Source: Neobacillus soli NBRC 102451 (lineage in GTDB: Bacteria; Bacillota; Bacilli; Bacillales; Cytobacillaceae). From it: 64,000 nt of DNA. Under the pieces are notes generated by a model. The model was given only the letters and a program-made list of their open reading frames with translations. It was not told the origin of the DNA and did no database searches. Within the stretch, counting starts at the first letter, position 1. The number at the start of each line of letters is the position of its first letter. The position numbers and the translations under genes were made by a program. The stretch is from contig NZ_BCVI01000061.1 of NCBI RefSeq assembly GCF_001591665.1, positions 1 through 64,000 of the forward strand, given 5' to 3'. This document shows, one piece after another, positions 11,465-19,725 of this stretch.

Positions 11465-11736
11465 CGCTAAAGCGTAGAAGAGGAAAAGTAAAAAAGGATG
11501 CTTAAAAGAGAAAACCATCATCGGCTGAAAGTGGTTTAGGCCTCTCCTGATTTGAAATGCACCTCTGAGCCCTATTCCGAAAAGAGTCAACTTCAAGTAG
11601 GTATGGGCGGAACCTATCCGTTAACAGGTAGAGTGAGACCAGTGTTTAGCTTCAGTTTTTTGGAGTTTTTGGTCTAATCAGAGTGGAACCACGCACAAGC
11701 GTCTCTGTCGATTTGACAGAGGCGTTTTTATTTTTT
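11465..11736 (+). promoter_or_regulatory. Cysteine T-box leader of cysE-cysS
   Basis: The leader contains the AGTA-type motif (GAGGAAAAGTA at about 11480-11490) and a long stem I. A TGC cysteine codon at 11558-11560 is a plausible specifier. The T-box sequence AGAGTGGAACCACGC is at 11680-11694, and a terminator follows at 11701-11736. Uncharged tRNA-Cys would pair with the specifier and the T-box, preventing termination. Together with the repeat at 11371-11431 it accounts for the 423 bp between gltX and cysE. Confidence 0.92.
11701..11736 (+). terminator. T-box terminator
   Basis: GTCTCTGTC at 11701-11709 pairs with GACAGAGGC at 11715-11723, and a T-rich run follows. It is the regulated terminator of the cysteine T-box. 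Confidence 0.88.
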
Positions 11737-11758
11737 CGGAAAAAGGGGGAAAATGGTA

Positions 11759-12427
11759 ATGTTCAAGAAGTTGAGGGAGGACGTTGAGGTTGTTTTTGAA
11801 CAAGATCCAGCAGCTAGAAGTCATTTGGAAGTAATTTTGACGTATTCAGGCTTGCATGCCATTTGGTCACATCGACTCGCGCATGCACTCTTTAATCGGA
11901 AATACTTTTTCCTTGCCAGGGTTATTTCGCAAGTAAGCCGATTTTTTACCGGAATTGAAATCCATCCTGGGGCAAAAATAGGCAGAAGATTTTTTATTGA
12001 CCATGGTATGGGCGTTGTTATAGGGGAAACGTGTGAAATTGGGGATAATGTAACTATATATCAAGGGGTAACACTTGGGGGAACGGGTAAAGAAAAAGGA
12101 AAGCGGCATCCGACGATAAAGGATAATGTTCTGATTGCCACGGGTGCAAAGGTGCTTGGTTCAATAACTGTTGGAGAAAACTCCAAAGTTGGAGGCGGCT
12201 CGGTTGTTTTGAAAGAAGTACCCCCTAACTCAACGGTAGTTGGGATACCAGGGAGAGTCGTCATCCAGGATGGAAGAAGAATTACAAGGGACTTGAACCA
12301 CTGTGACATGCCAGACCCTGTAGCCGACCGCTTTAAAGAAATGCAAAATGATCTGGATAAGTTAATGCATGAACTTGAAGAATTAAAAGGAGAAAGGATA
12401 CAAGTCAATGACCATTCAACTTTATAA
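11759..12427 (+). CDS. cysE: Serine O-acetyltransferase
   Basis: CysE acetylates serine to O-acetylserine, the acceptor for sulfide in cysteine synthesis. The 222-residue protein has an N-terminal helical region. A left-handed beta-helix of hexapeptide repeats follows (about 65-175), including [17 protein letters not shown] and the [13 protein letters not shown] loop with catalytic histidines. I chose ATG 11759 (MFKKLRED) because GGGGGA ends 8 bases upstream; the in-frame ATG at 11753 leaves only 2 bases. It overlaps cysS by 20 bp, and both sit behind a cysteine T-box. Confidence 0.96.
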   Translation: MFKKLREDVEVVFEQDPAARSHLEVILTYSGLHAIWSHRLAHALFNRKYFFLARVISQVSRFFTGIEIHPGAKIGRRFFIDHGMGVVIGETCEIGDNVTIYQGVTLGGTGKEKGKRHPTIKDNVLIATGAKVLGSITVGENSKVGGGSVVLKEVPPNSTVVGIPGRVVIQDGRRITRDLNHCDMPDPVADRFKEMQNDLDKLMHELEELKGERIQVNDHSTL

Positions 12428-13805
12428 TACACTTACGCGCAAAAAGGAAGCCTTCGTCCCGCTTGAAGAAGGAAAAGTAAAAATGTATGTTTGCGGTCCG
12501 ACGGTCTATAATTATATTCATATTGGAAATGCCAGACCAGCCATTGTCTTTGATACGGTCAGGCGCTATCTTCAATATCGGGGCTATGAGGTGCAGTACG
12601 TCTCCAATTTTACCGATGTTGATGACAAGTTGATACGGGCGGCCAATCAGTTAGGCGAAGAAGTTCCGGCGATTGCCGACCGGTTTATCAATGCCTATTT
12701 TGAGGATGTTTCCGCATTAGGCTGCCAAAAAGCTGATGTTCATCCACGTGTCATGGAAAATATGGATATTATTATTGATTTTATTAATCAATTAGTCGAA
12801 AAAGGCTACGCCTATGAATCTGCTGGTGATGTTTATTTCCGGACAAGAAAATTTGATGGGTACGGGAAGCTTTCCCACCAATCCATTGATGACCTGCAAA
12901 TCGGGGCAAGGATTGAAGTCGGTGCTAAGAAACAAGATGACCTAGATTTTGCCCTATGGAAAGCGGCAAAGGAAGGGGAAATCTACTGGGAGAGCCCGTG
13001 GGGACTTGGCAGACCAGGCTGGCATATTGAATGCTCAGCGATGGCGAAAAAGTATCTGGGCGACACGATTGATATTCATGCCGGGGGTCAAGATTTAACG
13101 TTCCCGCATCATGAAAATGAAATTGCCCAATCGGAGGCACTATCCGGAAAACTATTTTCCCGCTACTGGATGCATAATGGTTACATTAATATTGATAATG
13201 AAAAAATGTCAAAATCACTTGGAAACTTTGTCCTTGTCCATGACATTATCAAAAAACATAATCCGCAAGTATTACGATTTTTTATGTTATCGGTTCATTA
13301 CCGTAATCCTATTAATTACAATGAAGAATTATTGGAAAGCACAAAGGCCGCTTTTGAACGCTTAACAACCTCTTATCAAAATTTAAAACATCGGAAAGAA
13401 GCGAGCGTGGGTTTAACCAATAATAATCAGGAGTGGCTCGATAAAATATCTGCCTTACAGAATCAGTTTATCGAGGCGATGGATGATGATTTTAACACGG
13501 CTAAAGCAATTTCCGTTTTATTTGACCTTTCCAAGCTGGCTAATTATTATCTTTTAGAAAAAAATACAGCTGTAGAAGTTATTGATGCCTTCACCAAAGA
13601 ATTTGAAGAATTATTCCATGTCTTAGGGCTGACACTTGGTAAAGAGGAAATGCTTGACGAAGAAATTGATGCGCTGATTGAGAAGCGGATCCAGGCACGG
13701 AAAGACCGTAATTTTCAATTATCTGATCAAATTAGGGATCAGCTAAAGGAAATGAATATTATCTTAGAAGACACACCGCAGGGTACCAGGTGGAAAAGAG
13801 GCTAA
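12408..13805 (+). CDS. cysS: Cysteinyl-tRNA synthetase
   Basis: CysS charges tRNA-Cys. The 465-residue class I synthetase has the HIGH-type motif in [10 protein letters not shown] (about 35-44) and KMSKSLGNF (about 266-274). Zinc ligands are visible as the early cysteine in VCGPTVY, the cysteine in HIECSAMA, and FPHHENE. Start ATG 12408 lies inside the end of cysE with GGAGAAAGG upstream. The protein aligns with B. subtilis CysS from the first residue. Confidence 0.97.
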   Translation: MTIQLYNTLTRKKEAFVPLEEGKVKMYVCGPTVYNYIHIGNARPAIVFDTVRRYLQYRGYEVQYVSNFTDVDDKLIRAANQLGEEVPAIADRFINAYFEDVSALGCQKADVHPRVMENMDIIIDFINQLVEKGYAYESAGDVYFRTRKFDGYGKLSHQSIDDLQIGARIEVGAKKQDDLDFALWKAAKEGEIYWESPWGLGRPGWHIECSAMAKKYLGDTIDIHAGGQDLTFPHHENEIAQSEALSGKLFSRYWMHNGYINIDNEKMSKSLGNFVLVHDIIKKHNPQVLRFFMLSVHYRNPINYNEELLESTKAAFERLTTSYQNLKHRKEASVGLTNNNQEWLDKISALQNQFIEAMDDDFNTAKAISVLFDLSKLANYYLLEKNTAVEVIDAFTKEFEELFHVLGLTLGKEEMLDEEIDALIEKRIQARKDRNFQLSDQIRDQLKEMNIILEDTPQGTRWKRG

Positions 13806-13808
13806 TTT

Positions 13809-14228
13809 ATGCTTAATTATCAACAGACAATCGATGCCCGGCAATTGAATAGCCTCGCTCTTGCCTATATGGGGGATGCCGTCTATGAAACCTATGTAAG
13901 ACGGCACCTTTTGTATAGCGGAAAAGTAAGGCCGAACCAATTACATCGTACGGGAACAAAATACGTATCGGCAAAAGCACAATGCCGGATTCTTTTTCAA
14001 CTGATGGATGATAACCTACTTGATGACGCAGAAATGGCAGTAGTCATGCGCGGCAGAAATGCAAAGTCTGGCACTGTTCCAAAAAATACAGATGTACAAA
14101 CTTATCATTACAGTACAGCGTTTGAAGCATTGATGGGTCATTTATATTTAACAGGTAATATTGAACGATTAGAAGAGCTTATTCAAATAGCGTTTTCATA
14201 TGTGGATGAAAGAAAGGAGGAAAGCTAA
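13809..14228 (+). CDS. mrnC: Mini-ribonuclease III
   Basis: MrnC is a stand-alone RNase III catalytic domain, without the double-stranded RNA-binding domain, that matures 23S rRNA ends. The 139-residue protein shows the acidic [10 protein letters not shown] signature near residues 17-26 and the second signature [12 protein letters not shown] near residue 105. Size matches the family (about 140). It lies between cysS and rlmB, with 3 bp and 0 bp spacing. Confidence 0.94.
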   Translation: MLNYQQTIDARQLNSLALAYMGDAVYETYVRRHLLYSGKVRPNQLHRTGTKYVSAKAQCRILFQLMDDNLLDDAEMAVVMRGRNAKSGTVPKNTDVQTYHYSTAFEALMGHLYLTGNIERLEELIQIAFSYVDERKEES

Positions 14229-14972
14229 ATGGACCAGGAATACATTGTTGGTAAAAATCCCGTTATTGAGGCACTTAAATCGGAACGGGATATTAATAAA
14301 ATTCTGATTGCGGAAGGGTCGCAGCGCGGCCAGATGCAGCAAATTACCCAGTTGGCAAAAGAAGCAAATGTGATTGTTCAGTTTGTCCCAAAGAAAAAAA
14401 TTGACCAAATTGCTGATGAAAATCATCAAGGGGTCTTGGCCTACATTGCTGCCTATCAATATGCGGAAATCGATGATTTGTTTGCAGCAGCAGCAAAGAA
14501 AAACGAACCACCTTTCTTTTTATTATTGGATGAAATTGAGGACCCGCATAACCTTGGCTCGATAATGAGGACAGCAGATTCAGTAGGGGCACATGGGATT
14601 ATTATTCCCAAGCGCAGGGCTGTGGGTCTAACAGCGACAGTCGCTAAAGCCTCGACGGGCGCGATTGAATATATTCCAGTTGCTCGTGTAACAAACATGG
14701 CACGGACTATTGATGAACTAAAAGAACGGGGCGTGTGGATTGCCGGAACGGATGCAAAAGGAAAGCAGGATTACCGTCAAATAGATGGCACACTTCCGCT
14801 TGGCTTAGTAATCGGCAGTGAAGGAAAAGGAATGGGGCGGCTAATCGGGGAAAAATGCGACTTCCTTATCCATTTGCCGATGGCAGGAAAGGTGACATCT
14901 TTAAATGCTTCCGTTGCTGCGGCCTTGCTTATGTATGAGGTCTATCGAAAGCGGCATCCTCTTCGGGGGTAG
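14229..14972 (+). CDS. rlmB: 23S rRNA 2'-O-ribose methyltransferase (RlmB/TrmH family)
   Basis: This SPOUT-class SAM-dependent methyltransferase of 247 residues modifies 23S rRNA; by homology with RlmB the site is G2251 (E. coli numbering). The N-terminal substrate-binding domain precedes the knotted catalytic domain with motifs DPHNLGSIMRTA, IGSEGKGM and the C-terminal SLNASVAAALLMYE. The ATG follows AAAGGAGG located in the end of mrnC, implying coupling. Confidence 0.93.
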   Translation: MDQEYIVGKNPVIEALKSERDINKILIAEGSQRGQMQQITQLAKEANVIVQFVPKKKIDQIADENHQGVLAYIAAYQYAEIDDLFAAAAKKNEPPFFLLLDEIEDPHNLGSIMRTADSVGAHGIIIPKRRAVGLTATVAKASTGAIEYIPVARVTNMARTIDELKERGVWIAGTDAKGKQDYRQIDGTLPLGLVIGSEGKGMGRLIGEKCDFLIHLPMAGKVTSLNASVAAALLMYEVYRKRHPLRG

Positions 14973-14975
14973 CTT

Positions 14976-15485
14976 ATGGATATCCTGCTTGTTGACGGAT
15001 ATAACATCATTGGAGCCTGGCCGGAGCTAAGAACGCTAAGGGACCGTGATTTACCTGCTGCAAGGGACCGACTAGTGGAAAGAATGGCAGAATACCAAGC
15101 CTATTCGGGTTACCGAGTGATTGTTGTATTTGATGCCTATTATGTGCAAGGGACAGAAAAAAAATATAAAAATCATAAAGTAGAAGTAATATTCACGAAA
15201 GAAAATGAAACAGCTGATGAGCGAATTGAAAAAATGGCGATCAGTCTAAGTAACCGCAAAACGCAAATCCATGTGGCTACCTCTGATTTTACGGAACAAT
15301 GGGCAATTTTTGGACAAGGGGCATTAAGAAAATCTGCTCGGGAACTGCTTGTCGAAATGTCTTCGATTGAAAAAGGCATCGAAAAGAAAGTGAAGTTAAT
15401 CCAAGAAAAGAGGCCGGTTTCCAAAATACCAATTAGTGATGAAATGACGGAAATTTTTGAAAAGTGGCGCAGAGGGCAGAAATGA
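14976..15485 (+). CDS. rae1: Rae1/YacP, NYN-domain ribosome-associated endonuclease
   Basis: The 169-residue protein is a NYN (PIN-like) domain nuclease with the N-terminal LLVDGYNIIGAW signature, the acidic VVFDAYY segment and the TSDFTEQW segment. The B. subtilis ortholog Rae1 (YacP) cuts mRNA in the ribosomal A site. It follows rlmB after 3 bp and is the last gene of the cysE operon before the sigH promoter. Confidence 0.9.
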   Translation: MDILLVDGYNIIGAWPELRTLRDRDLPAARDRLVERMAEYQAYSGYRVIVVFDAYYVQGTEKKYKNHKVEVIFTKENETADERIEKMAISLSNRKTQIHVATSDFTEQWAIFGQGALRKSARELLVEMSSIEKGIEKKVKLIQEKRPVSKIPISDEMTEIFEKWRRGQK

Positions 15486-15488
15486 ACG

Positions 15489-15517
15489 TGGACTTCAAAA
15501 TATTTCTAATGTATACT
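15489..15517 (+). promoter_or_regulatory. Predicted sigH promoter
   Basis: TGGACT at 15489-15494 (four of six matches) and TATACT at 15512-15517 are separated by 17 bp. This SigA-type promoter lies about 40 bp upstream of the sigH start. In B. subtilis this promoter is repressed by AbrB; the flanking AT-richness is compatible with that, but no site can be defined by eye. Confidence 0.6.
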
Positions 15518-15554
15518 ATTACTATCTATGCTTGTTCGGTGGAGGGGATCTACG

Positions 15555-16205
15555 TTGAGTACGGATTTCGGGACAAAGATGAATCAACAATTCTTCATTA
15601 TGGATGATGAGGGAATAGTTGATTTGGTGCACCAAGGTGATAGTGAAGCATTGGATTATTTAATCCACAAGTATCGTAACTTTGTACGTGCTAAAGCAAG
15701 ATCCTATTTTTTAATTGGGGCAGATAAAGAAGATATTGTCCAAGAGGGTATGATTGGGCTTTATAAGGCAATTCGTGACTTTAGGGAGGATAAACTAACC
15801 TCTTTCAAAGCATTTGCAGAGCTCTGCATCACCCGTCAAATCATTACAGCGATTAAAACCGCGACACGCCAGAAGCATATCCCGTTAAATTCCTATGTTT
15901 CTTTGGACAAGCCTATCTATGATGAAGAATCGGACAGGACCTTAATGGATGTTTTGTCGGGCGCCAAAGTACTTGATCCCGAAGAACTATTTATTAATCA
16001 AGAAGAGTTTGATCATATAGAATTCAAAATGACTGAATTGTTAAGTGATTTAGAAAGGAAGGTATTGGCCCTCTACTTAGATGGACAATCATACCAAGAA
16101 ATTTCTGAAGAGCTTAATCGTCATGTGAAGTCCATTGATAATGCCCTGCAGCGGGTGAAAAGAAAACTCGAGCGCTACTTGGAAATTCGTGAATTCTCGC
16201 TTTAA
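15555..16205 (+). CDS. sigH: RNA polymerase sigma-H factor (Spo0H)
   Basis: SigH directs transcription at the onset of sporulation and in late growth. The 216-residue sigma-70 family protein has region 2 in the first half (KYRNFVRAKARSYF, EDIVQEGMIGLYKAIRDF). Region 4 is at the C-terminus, with a helix-turn-helix ending in SIDNALQRVKRKLE. I chose TTG 15555, 4-5 bases after GGAGGGGATC; an open frame extends upstream to 15528 but without a ribosome-binding site. The B. subtilis protein is 218 residues. Confidence 0.95.
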   Translation: MSTDFGTKMNQQFFIMDDEGIVDLVHQGDSEALDYLIHKYRNFVRAKARSYFLIGADKEDIVQEGMIGLYKAIRDFREDKLTSFKAFAELCITRQIITAIKTATRQKHIPLNSYVSLDKPIYDEESDRTLMDVLSGAKVLDPEELFINQEEFDHIEFKMTELLSDLERKVLALYLDGQSYQEISEELNRHVKSIDNALQRVKRKLERYLEIREFSL

Positions 16206-16298
16206 ACTTTTCATAAAGGAATCATATCGTTTGTATGAAACCCTTGTCGGCGGTTATTGACATTAACTAGGACTCATGTTACATTTTTAGGGATAATT

Positions 16299-16317
16299 AG
16301 AAAAGCGGAAGGGCCCG
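16299..16317 (+). repeat. Dispersed repeat family A, fragment
   Basis: AGAAAAGCGGAAGGGCCCG matches the first half of the family A repeat seen at 11371 and 19636. It lies directly ahead of the ribosome-binding site of rpmG. Confidence 0.5.
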
Positions 16318-16331
16318 AAAAGGTGTCAAAT

Positions 16332-16478
16332 ATGAGTAAAAAGGTCATTCTTACATGTGTAGATTGCGGCTCACGAAATTATTCGACAGTCAGCAAAGAG
16401 ACACAAACGGAACGATTAGAATTGAAAAAATTCTGTAAAACTTGCTCAACCCATACAATTCATAGAGAAACAAAGTAA
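16332..16478 (+). CDS. rpmG: 50S ribosomal protein L33
   Basis: This 48-residue zinc-binding L33 has two CxxC pairs, CVDC at 9-12 and CKTC near the C-terminus, so it is the zinc-containing form. ATG 16332 gives the family-typical MSKK start and follows AAGGTG. An in-frame upstream extension to 16257 has no ribosomal-protein similarity and runs through a repeat. The gene stands ahead of secE and nusG, as in B. subtilis. Confidence 0.93.
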   Translation: MSKKVILTCVDCGSRNYSTVSKETQTERLELKKFCKTCSTHTIHRETK

Positions 16479-16520
16479 TGATTATAGATTTTTTATTTAT
16501 AGATTTTGGGGGTTAAAGAA

Positions 16521-16703
16521 ATGCAGCGCATAAAGAAGTTCTTCAGTGATGTCTTCCGTGAAATGAGAAAAGTTAGCTGGCCAAAACGCGGTGAACTAAC
16601 ACGTTCTACAATTACTGTTTTATCGACCGTTGTTTTTTTTGCAGCATTCTTTGCGGTACTAGATTTAGGAATTTCAAAATTGATTCGTTTAATTCTTGAA
16701 TAA
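16521..16703 (+). CDS. secE: Preprotein translocase subunit SecE
   Basis: SecE stabilises SecY in the membrane channel. The 60-residue product has the short Gram-positive form: an amphipathic N-terminal helix with the conserved MRKVSWPKRGEL motif and one membrane segment (about 30-55). I chose ATG 16521, which follows TGGGGGTT; the in-frame TTG at 16506 lies at that site. It is followed by nusG as usual. Confidence 0.94.
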   Translation: MQRIKKFFSDVFREMRKVSWPKRGELTRSTITVLSTVVFFAAFFAVLDLGISKLIRLILE

Positions 16704-16717
16704 CAAGTAATCATTCA

Positions 16718-16777
16718 TGGTATAATGGTAATTAATAGAGGAAATTTTATCTAAAGCCCGTTCAAACGGGTTTTTTC
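16718..16777 (+). promoter_or_regulatory. Extended -10 promoter followed by leader terminator, upstream of nusG
   Basis: TGG-TATAAT at 16718-16726 is an extended -10 element; a weak -35 TTGAAT lies 19 bp upstream. About 24 bases past the expected start, CCCGT-TCAA-ACGGG at 16757-16770 is followed by six T residues and forms an intrinsic terminator. The terminator could end secE transcripts or attenuate nusG. Confidence 0.6.
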
Positions 16778-16846
16778 ATTTGTTTAAAAAGATTTAGGGG
16801 ATTTCCGATAAAAAACACAGGGAGGGACGGACACTAGTCCTCTTAA

Positions 16847-17380
16847 ATGGAAAAAAATTGGTATGTGTTACATACTTATTCTGGGTATGAAAATAAAGTA
16901 AAAGCGAATTTAGAAAAACGTGTCGAATCGATGGGCATGACAGATAAAATTTTTCGGGTGATTGTCCCCGAAGAAGAAGAAACGGAAATAAAGAATGGCA
17001 AGAAAAAGGTAGTAAAACGCAAAGTTTTTCCAGGTTATGTTTTGGTTGAACTTGTGATGACGGATGACTCTTGGTATGTAGTCCGAAATACCCCTGGTGT
17101 AACTGGATTTGTCGGTTCGTCTGGATCAGGTTCAAAACCGACTGCCTTACTTCCTGAAGAAGTGGTCGTCATCCTAAAAAGAATGGGTGTTACTGAGGCA
17201 CGTGTCGATGCTAATTATGAGATTGGCGAAACCGTTCGAGTGAAAGAAGGCCCATTTGCAAACTTTACTGGATCTATTGAAGAGATGGATAAAGACAGAT
17301 CAAAACTCAAAGTTCTGGTTAATATGTTCGGTCGTGACACCCCGGTTGAACTGGATTTTACTCAGATTGATAAATTATAA
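16847..17380 (+). CDS. nusG: Transcription elongation/termination factor NusG
   Basis: NusG binds RNA polymerase and modulates pausing and termination. The 177-residue protein has the NGN domain (about 1-110, starting MEKNWYVLHTYSGYE) and a C-terminal KOW domain (VKEGPFANFTGSIEEM). The start must be ATG 16847 because a TAA stop in frame immediately precedes it. The nearest SD-like sequence, GGAGGG at 16821-16826, lies 20 bases upstream. A small hairpin (GGAC-ACTA-GTCC, 16829-16840) in between would reduce the effective spacing to 8. Confidence 0.97.
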   Translation: MEKNWYVLHTYSGYENKVKANLEKRVESMGMTDKIFRVIVPEEEETEIKNGKKKVVKRKVFPGYVLVELVMTDDSWYVVRNTPGVTGFVGSSGSGSKPTALLPEEVVVILKRMGVTEARVDANYEIGETVRVKEGPFANFTGSIEEMDKDRSKLKVLVNMFGRDTPVELDFTQIDKL

Positions 17381-17391
17381 TGTAAAAAAAC

Positions 17392-17420
17392 TTGAAATAA
17401 TTTTTAAAAAGTGGTAATAT
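17392..17420 (+). promoter_or_regulatory. rplK promoter
   Basis: TTGAAA at 17392-17397 and TAATAT at 17415-17420 are separated by 17 bp, with a TGG extended -10. The leader begins with a hairpin, ATGTCT at 17434-17439 against AGACAT at 17448-17453. It drives rplK-rplA. Confidence 0.75.
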
Positions 17421-17561
17421 TTCATAGGTCAGTATGTCTTCACTGTGAGACATGACTATTGTTAAGTTCTTTATGATAATTAGATAAAGACATATGCCTG
17501 AGTGGGAGGGAACCCCAAGGTTTCCTATTACCACATCACGGACTTTAAGGAGGTGTGTCTC

Positions 17562-17987
17562 GTGGCTAAAAAAGTAATTAAAGTCGTTAAATTACAAATT
17601 CCTGCTGGTAAAGCAAACCCAGCGCCGCCAGTTGGTCCTGCACTAGGTCAAGCCGGTGTTAATATCATGGGATTCTGTAAAGAATTTAACGCTCGTACAG
17701 CAGATCAAGCTGGTTTGATCATTCCTGTTGAAATCACGGTATTTGAAGACCGTTCATTTACATTTATTACGAAAACTCCTCCTGCTGCCGTTCTATTGAA
17801 AGTAGCAGCTGGAATTCAGTCTGGTTCAGGTGAACCAAACCGTAATAAAGTAGCAACAGTAAAGCGTGATACAGTACGCGAGATTGCGGAACAAAAAATG
17901 CCTGACCTAAACGCAGCAAGCGTTGAAGCAGCAATGCGCATGGTTGAAGGTACTGCACGCAGCATGGGTATTGTTATCGAAGACTAA
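17562..17987 (+). CDS. rplK: 50S ribosomal protein L11
   Basis: L11 forms the GTPase-associated centre with L10-L12 and is needed for the RelA stringent response. The 141-residue protein carries the proline-rich [13 protein letters not shown] segment and the [16 protein letters not shown] hinge ([14 protein letters not shown] here). I chose GTG 17562, preceded by AAGGAGGTGTG; the longer open frame from 17502 lies in the leader. Confidence 0.97.
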   Translation: MAKKVIKVVKLQIPAGKANPAPPVGPALGQAGVNIMGFCKEFNARTADQAGLIIPVEITVFEDRSFTFITKTPPAAVLLKVAAGIQSGSGEPNRNKVATVKRDTVREIAEQKMPDLNAASVEAAMRMVEGTARSMGIVIED

Positions 17988-18016
17988 TCCGTGCCGAACT
18001 GTTTGGTGTAAGGAGG

Positions 18017-18050
18017 AGGTTGCGACGCTGATTTATTTCACTCGCAACCT
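18017..18050 (+). promoter_or_regulatory. Hairpin between rplK and rplA
   Basis: AGGTTGCGA at 18017-18025 pairs perfectly with TCGCAACCT at 18042-18050. The stem lies 50 bases before the rplA start. It could be an mRNA element bound by L1 or a processing site; only the pairing is seen directly. Confidence 0.5.
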
Positions 18051-18101
18051 TTATTCGTGGGAGGTTTAACCGTTAAAACCACAATCTAGGAGGAAATTTA
18101 A

Positions 18102-18800
18102 ATGGCTAAAAAAGGTAAGAAGTATTTAGAAGCTTCAAAGCTTGTAGATCGTTTGAAAGCATACCCAATTGTTGAAGCAATTGAACTTGCAAAGCAAACA
18201 AATTACACAAAGTTCGACGCAACTCTTGAGGTTGCTTTCCGTTTAGGCGTTGACCCTAAGAAAGCAGACCAACAAATTCGTGGTGCAGTAGTACTTCCTA
18301 ACGGAACTGGTAAAACTCAACGCGTTCTAGTTTTCGCGAAGGGTGAGAAAGTGAAGGAAGCAGAAGCAGCTGGAGCTGATTATGTAGGCGATTCCGAGTA
18401 CATCAATAAAATCCAACAAGGCTGGTTTGACTTTGATGTCATCGTAGCAACTCCTGACATGATGGGTGAAGTTGGTAAACTAGGACGTGTATTAGGACCT
18501 AAAGGCTTAATGCCAAACCCTAAAACAGGCACTGTTACATTTGATGTAACAAAAGCTATCAATGAAATCAAAGCTGGTAAAGTTGAATACCGTGTTGATA
18601 AGTCTGGGAATGTCCATGTACCAATCGGTAAAGCATCTTTCGAAAGCCAAAAGCTTGTAGAAAACTTCAACACAATCTTTGAAACAATGGTGAAAGTTAA
18701 ACCTGCAGCTGCAAAAGGTACTTACATGAAGAACGTAACTGTTGCTTCAACAATGGGACCTGGAGTTAAAGTAGATCCTTCATCTGTTTCAGTTAAGTAA
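18102..18800 (+). CDS. rplA: 50S ribosomal protein L1
   Basis: L1 forms the mobile L1 stalk at the ribosomal E site and is a known translational repressor of its own operon. The 232-residue protein contains the conserved [14 protein letters not shown] motif (about 128-141) and a C-terminal [15 protein letters not shown] end ([15 protein letters not shown]). The ATG follows TAGGAGGAAA. It is cotranscribed with rplK. Confidence 0.97.
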   Translation: MAKKGKKYLEASKLVDRLKAYPIVEAIELAKQTNYTKFDATLEVAFRLGVDPKKADQQIRGAVVLPNGTGKTQRVLVFAKGEKVKEAEAAGADYVGDSEYINKIQQGWFDFDVIVATPDMMGEVGKLGRVLGPKGLMPNPKTGTVTFDVTKAINEIKAGKVEYRVDKSGNVHVPIGKASFESQKLVENFNTIFETMVKVKPAAAKGTYMKNVTVASTMGPGVKVDPSSVSVK

Positions 18801-18809
18801 TTTTACCAA

Positions 18810-18838
18810 TTGACAATCCAAACAACATTTAATATAAT
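18810..18838 (+). promoter_or_regulatory. Consensus promoter of rplJ-rplL
   Basis: TTGACA at 18810-18815, 17 bp, TATAAT at 18833-18838. Both hexamers match the SigA consensus exactly, which fits a very highly expressed ribosomal operon. Confidence 0.9.
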
Positions 18839-18867
18839 TTATTTTGTTGTTAAAAATAATAAACATT

Positions 18868-18991
18868 TGTACTGTAGACAGCAGGTGCCTGTATTGGCTT
18901 AATTACCTGCCGAGGTAAGCGATATAGAATTGGCTGATCCATTCAGCTGTTGTATGCTGCCTCCATGTCAAGTAATGATATGGAGGTATTT
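18868..18991 (+). promoter_or_regulatory. L10 leader (autoregulatory mRNA element)
   Basis: The segment AGACAGCAGGTGCC, then TTACCTGCCGAGGT and TTGGCTGAT, match the Firmicutes L10 leader, which binds the L10-L12 complex. It ends in a terminator-like hairpin, CCTCCAT at 18960-18966 against ATGGAGG at 18980-18986, followed by a T-rich run. Excess L10(L12)4 would promote termination. The remaining 130 bases to rplJ hold a copy of repeat family B (19001-19092). Confidence 0.85.
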
Positions 18992-19000
18992 ATTTGGCCA

Positions 19001-19092
19001 ATAGGAAAGTAAAACTTTCCCATCAGGCATAAGTGCAACTTCGCCTCTGTCTTCGCCCTAACGGGCTAGCCAGTCGGCGAGTTTTCTATACC
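19001..19092 (+). repeat. Dispersed repeat family B, copy 1
   Basis: The copy starts with the hairpin GGAAAGT-AAA-ACTTTCC (19004-19020), then GCATAAGTGCAACT (19027-19040) and ends with TCGGCGAGTTTTCT (19074-19087). A second copy with the same three-part layout lies at 63467-63575. This copy lies between the L10 leader terminator and the rplJ ribosome-binding site. Confidence 0.75.
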
Positions 19093-19128
19093 TGGTATAA
19101 ATGTAGATAATCTACAGGAGGTGTAAAG

Positions 19129-19629
19129 ATGAGCAGTGCAATCGAATTAAAGCAACAAATCGTTGATGAAATCGCTGGGAAATTAAAGGCTAGTGTTTCA
19201 ACTGTTGTTGTTGATTACCGTGGTCTTTCAGTTGCCGAATTAACTGAACTTCGTAAACAGCTTCGTGAAGCAGGTGTTGAATTTAAAGTTTACAAAAACT
19301 CAATGACACGCCGTGCTGCTGAAGCAGTTGAGCTTGCTGGTTTAAATGATGCATTAACAGGTCCGAACGCCATCGCGTTCAGTACTGAAGATGTTGTAGC
19401 ACCAGCTAAAATCTTGAATGACTTTGCGAAAAAACATGAAGCACTTGAATTAAAAGCAGGTGTGATTGAAGGAAATGTTGCAACAGCTGAAGAAATTACA
19501 GCACTTGCAGCCCTACCATCACGCGAAGGTTTACTTTCAATGCTACTCAGCGTACTACAAGCACCAATTCGCAATCTTGCTCTTGTTACAAAAGCAGTTG
19601 CAGAACAAAAAGAAGAACAAGGCGCGTAA
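19129..19629 (+). CDS. rplJ: 50S ribosomal protein L10
   Basis: L10 anchors the L12 dimers to the ribosome and, with L12, represses its own operon. The 166-residue protein starts with a helical rRNA-binding domain ([17 protein letters not shown]) and ends with the L12-binding helix (about 140-166). ATG 19129 follows ACAGGAGGTG. A repeat with a perfect hairpin separates it from rplL. Confidence 0.97.
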   Translation: MSSAIELKQQIVDEIAGKLKASVSTVVVDYRGLSVAELTELRKQLREAGVEFKVYKNSMTRRAAEAVELAGLNDALTGPNAIAFSTEDVVAPAKILNDFAKKHEALELKAGVIEGNVATAEEITALAALPSREGLLSMLLSVLQAPIRNLALVTKAVAEQKEEQGA

Positions 19630-19635
19630 GTTAAT

Positions 19636-19671
19636 AGAAAGGCGGAAGCGCCCTGGGCGCAGAAGCTGGAC
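19636..19671 (+). repeat. Dispersed repeat family A, short copy with hairpin
   Basis: AGAAAGGCGGAAGCGCC opens the copy and AGAAGCTGGAC closes it. The centre, GCGCC-CTG-GGCGC at 19648-19660, is a perfect hairpin. It lies between rplJ and rplL in one transcript. Confidence 0.65.
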
Positions 19672-19725
19672 AATCTTAATCGCAAACTAATAAATTTGAA
19701 CGAAAACTAAGGAGGAAAATTAATC

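Noticed and set aside
17502-17561. N-terminal extension of L11
   Set aside because: It lies in the rplK leader; GTG 17562 with AAGGAGGTG is the proper start.
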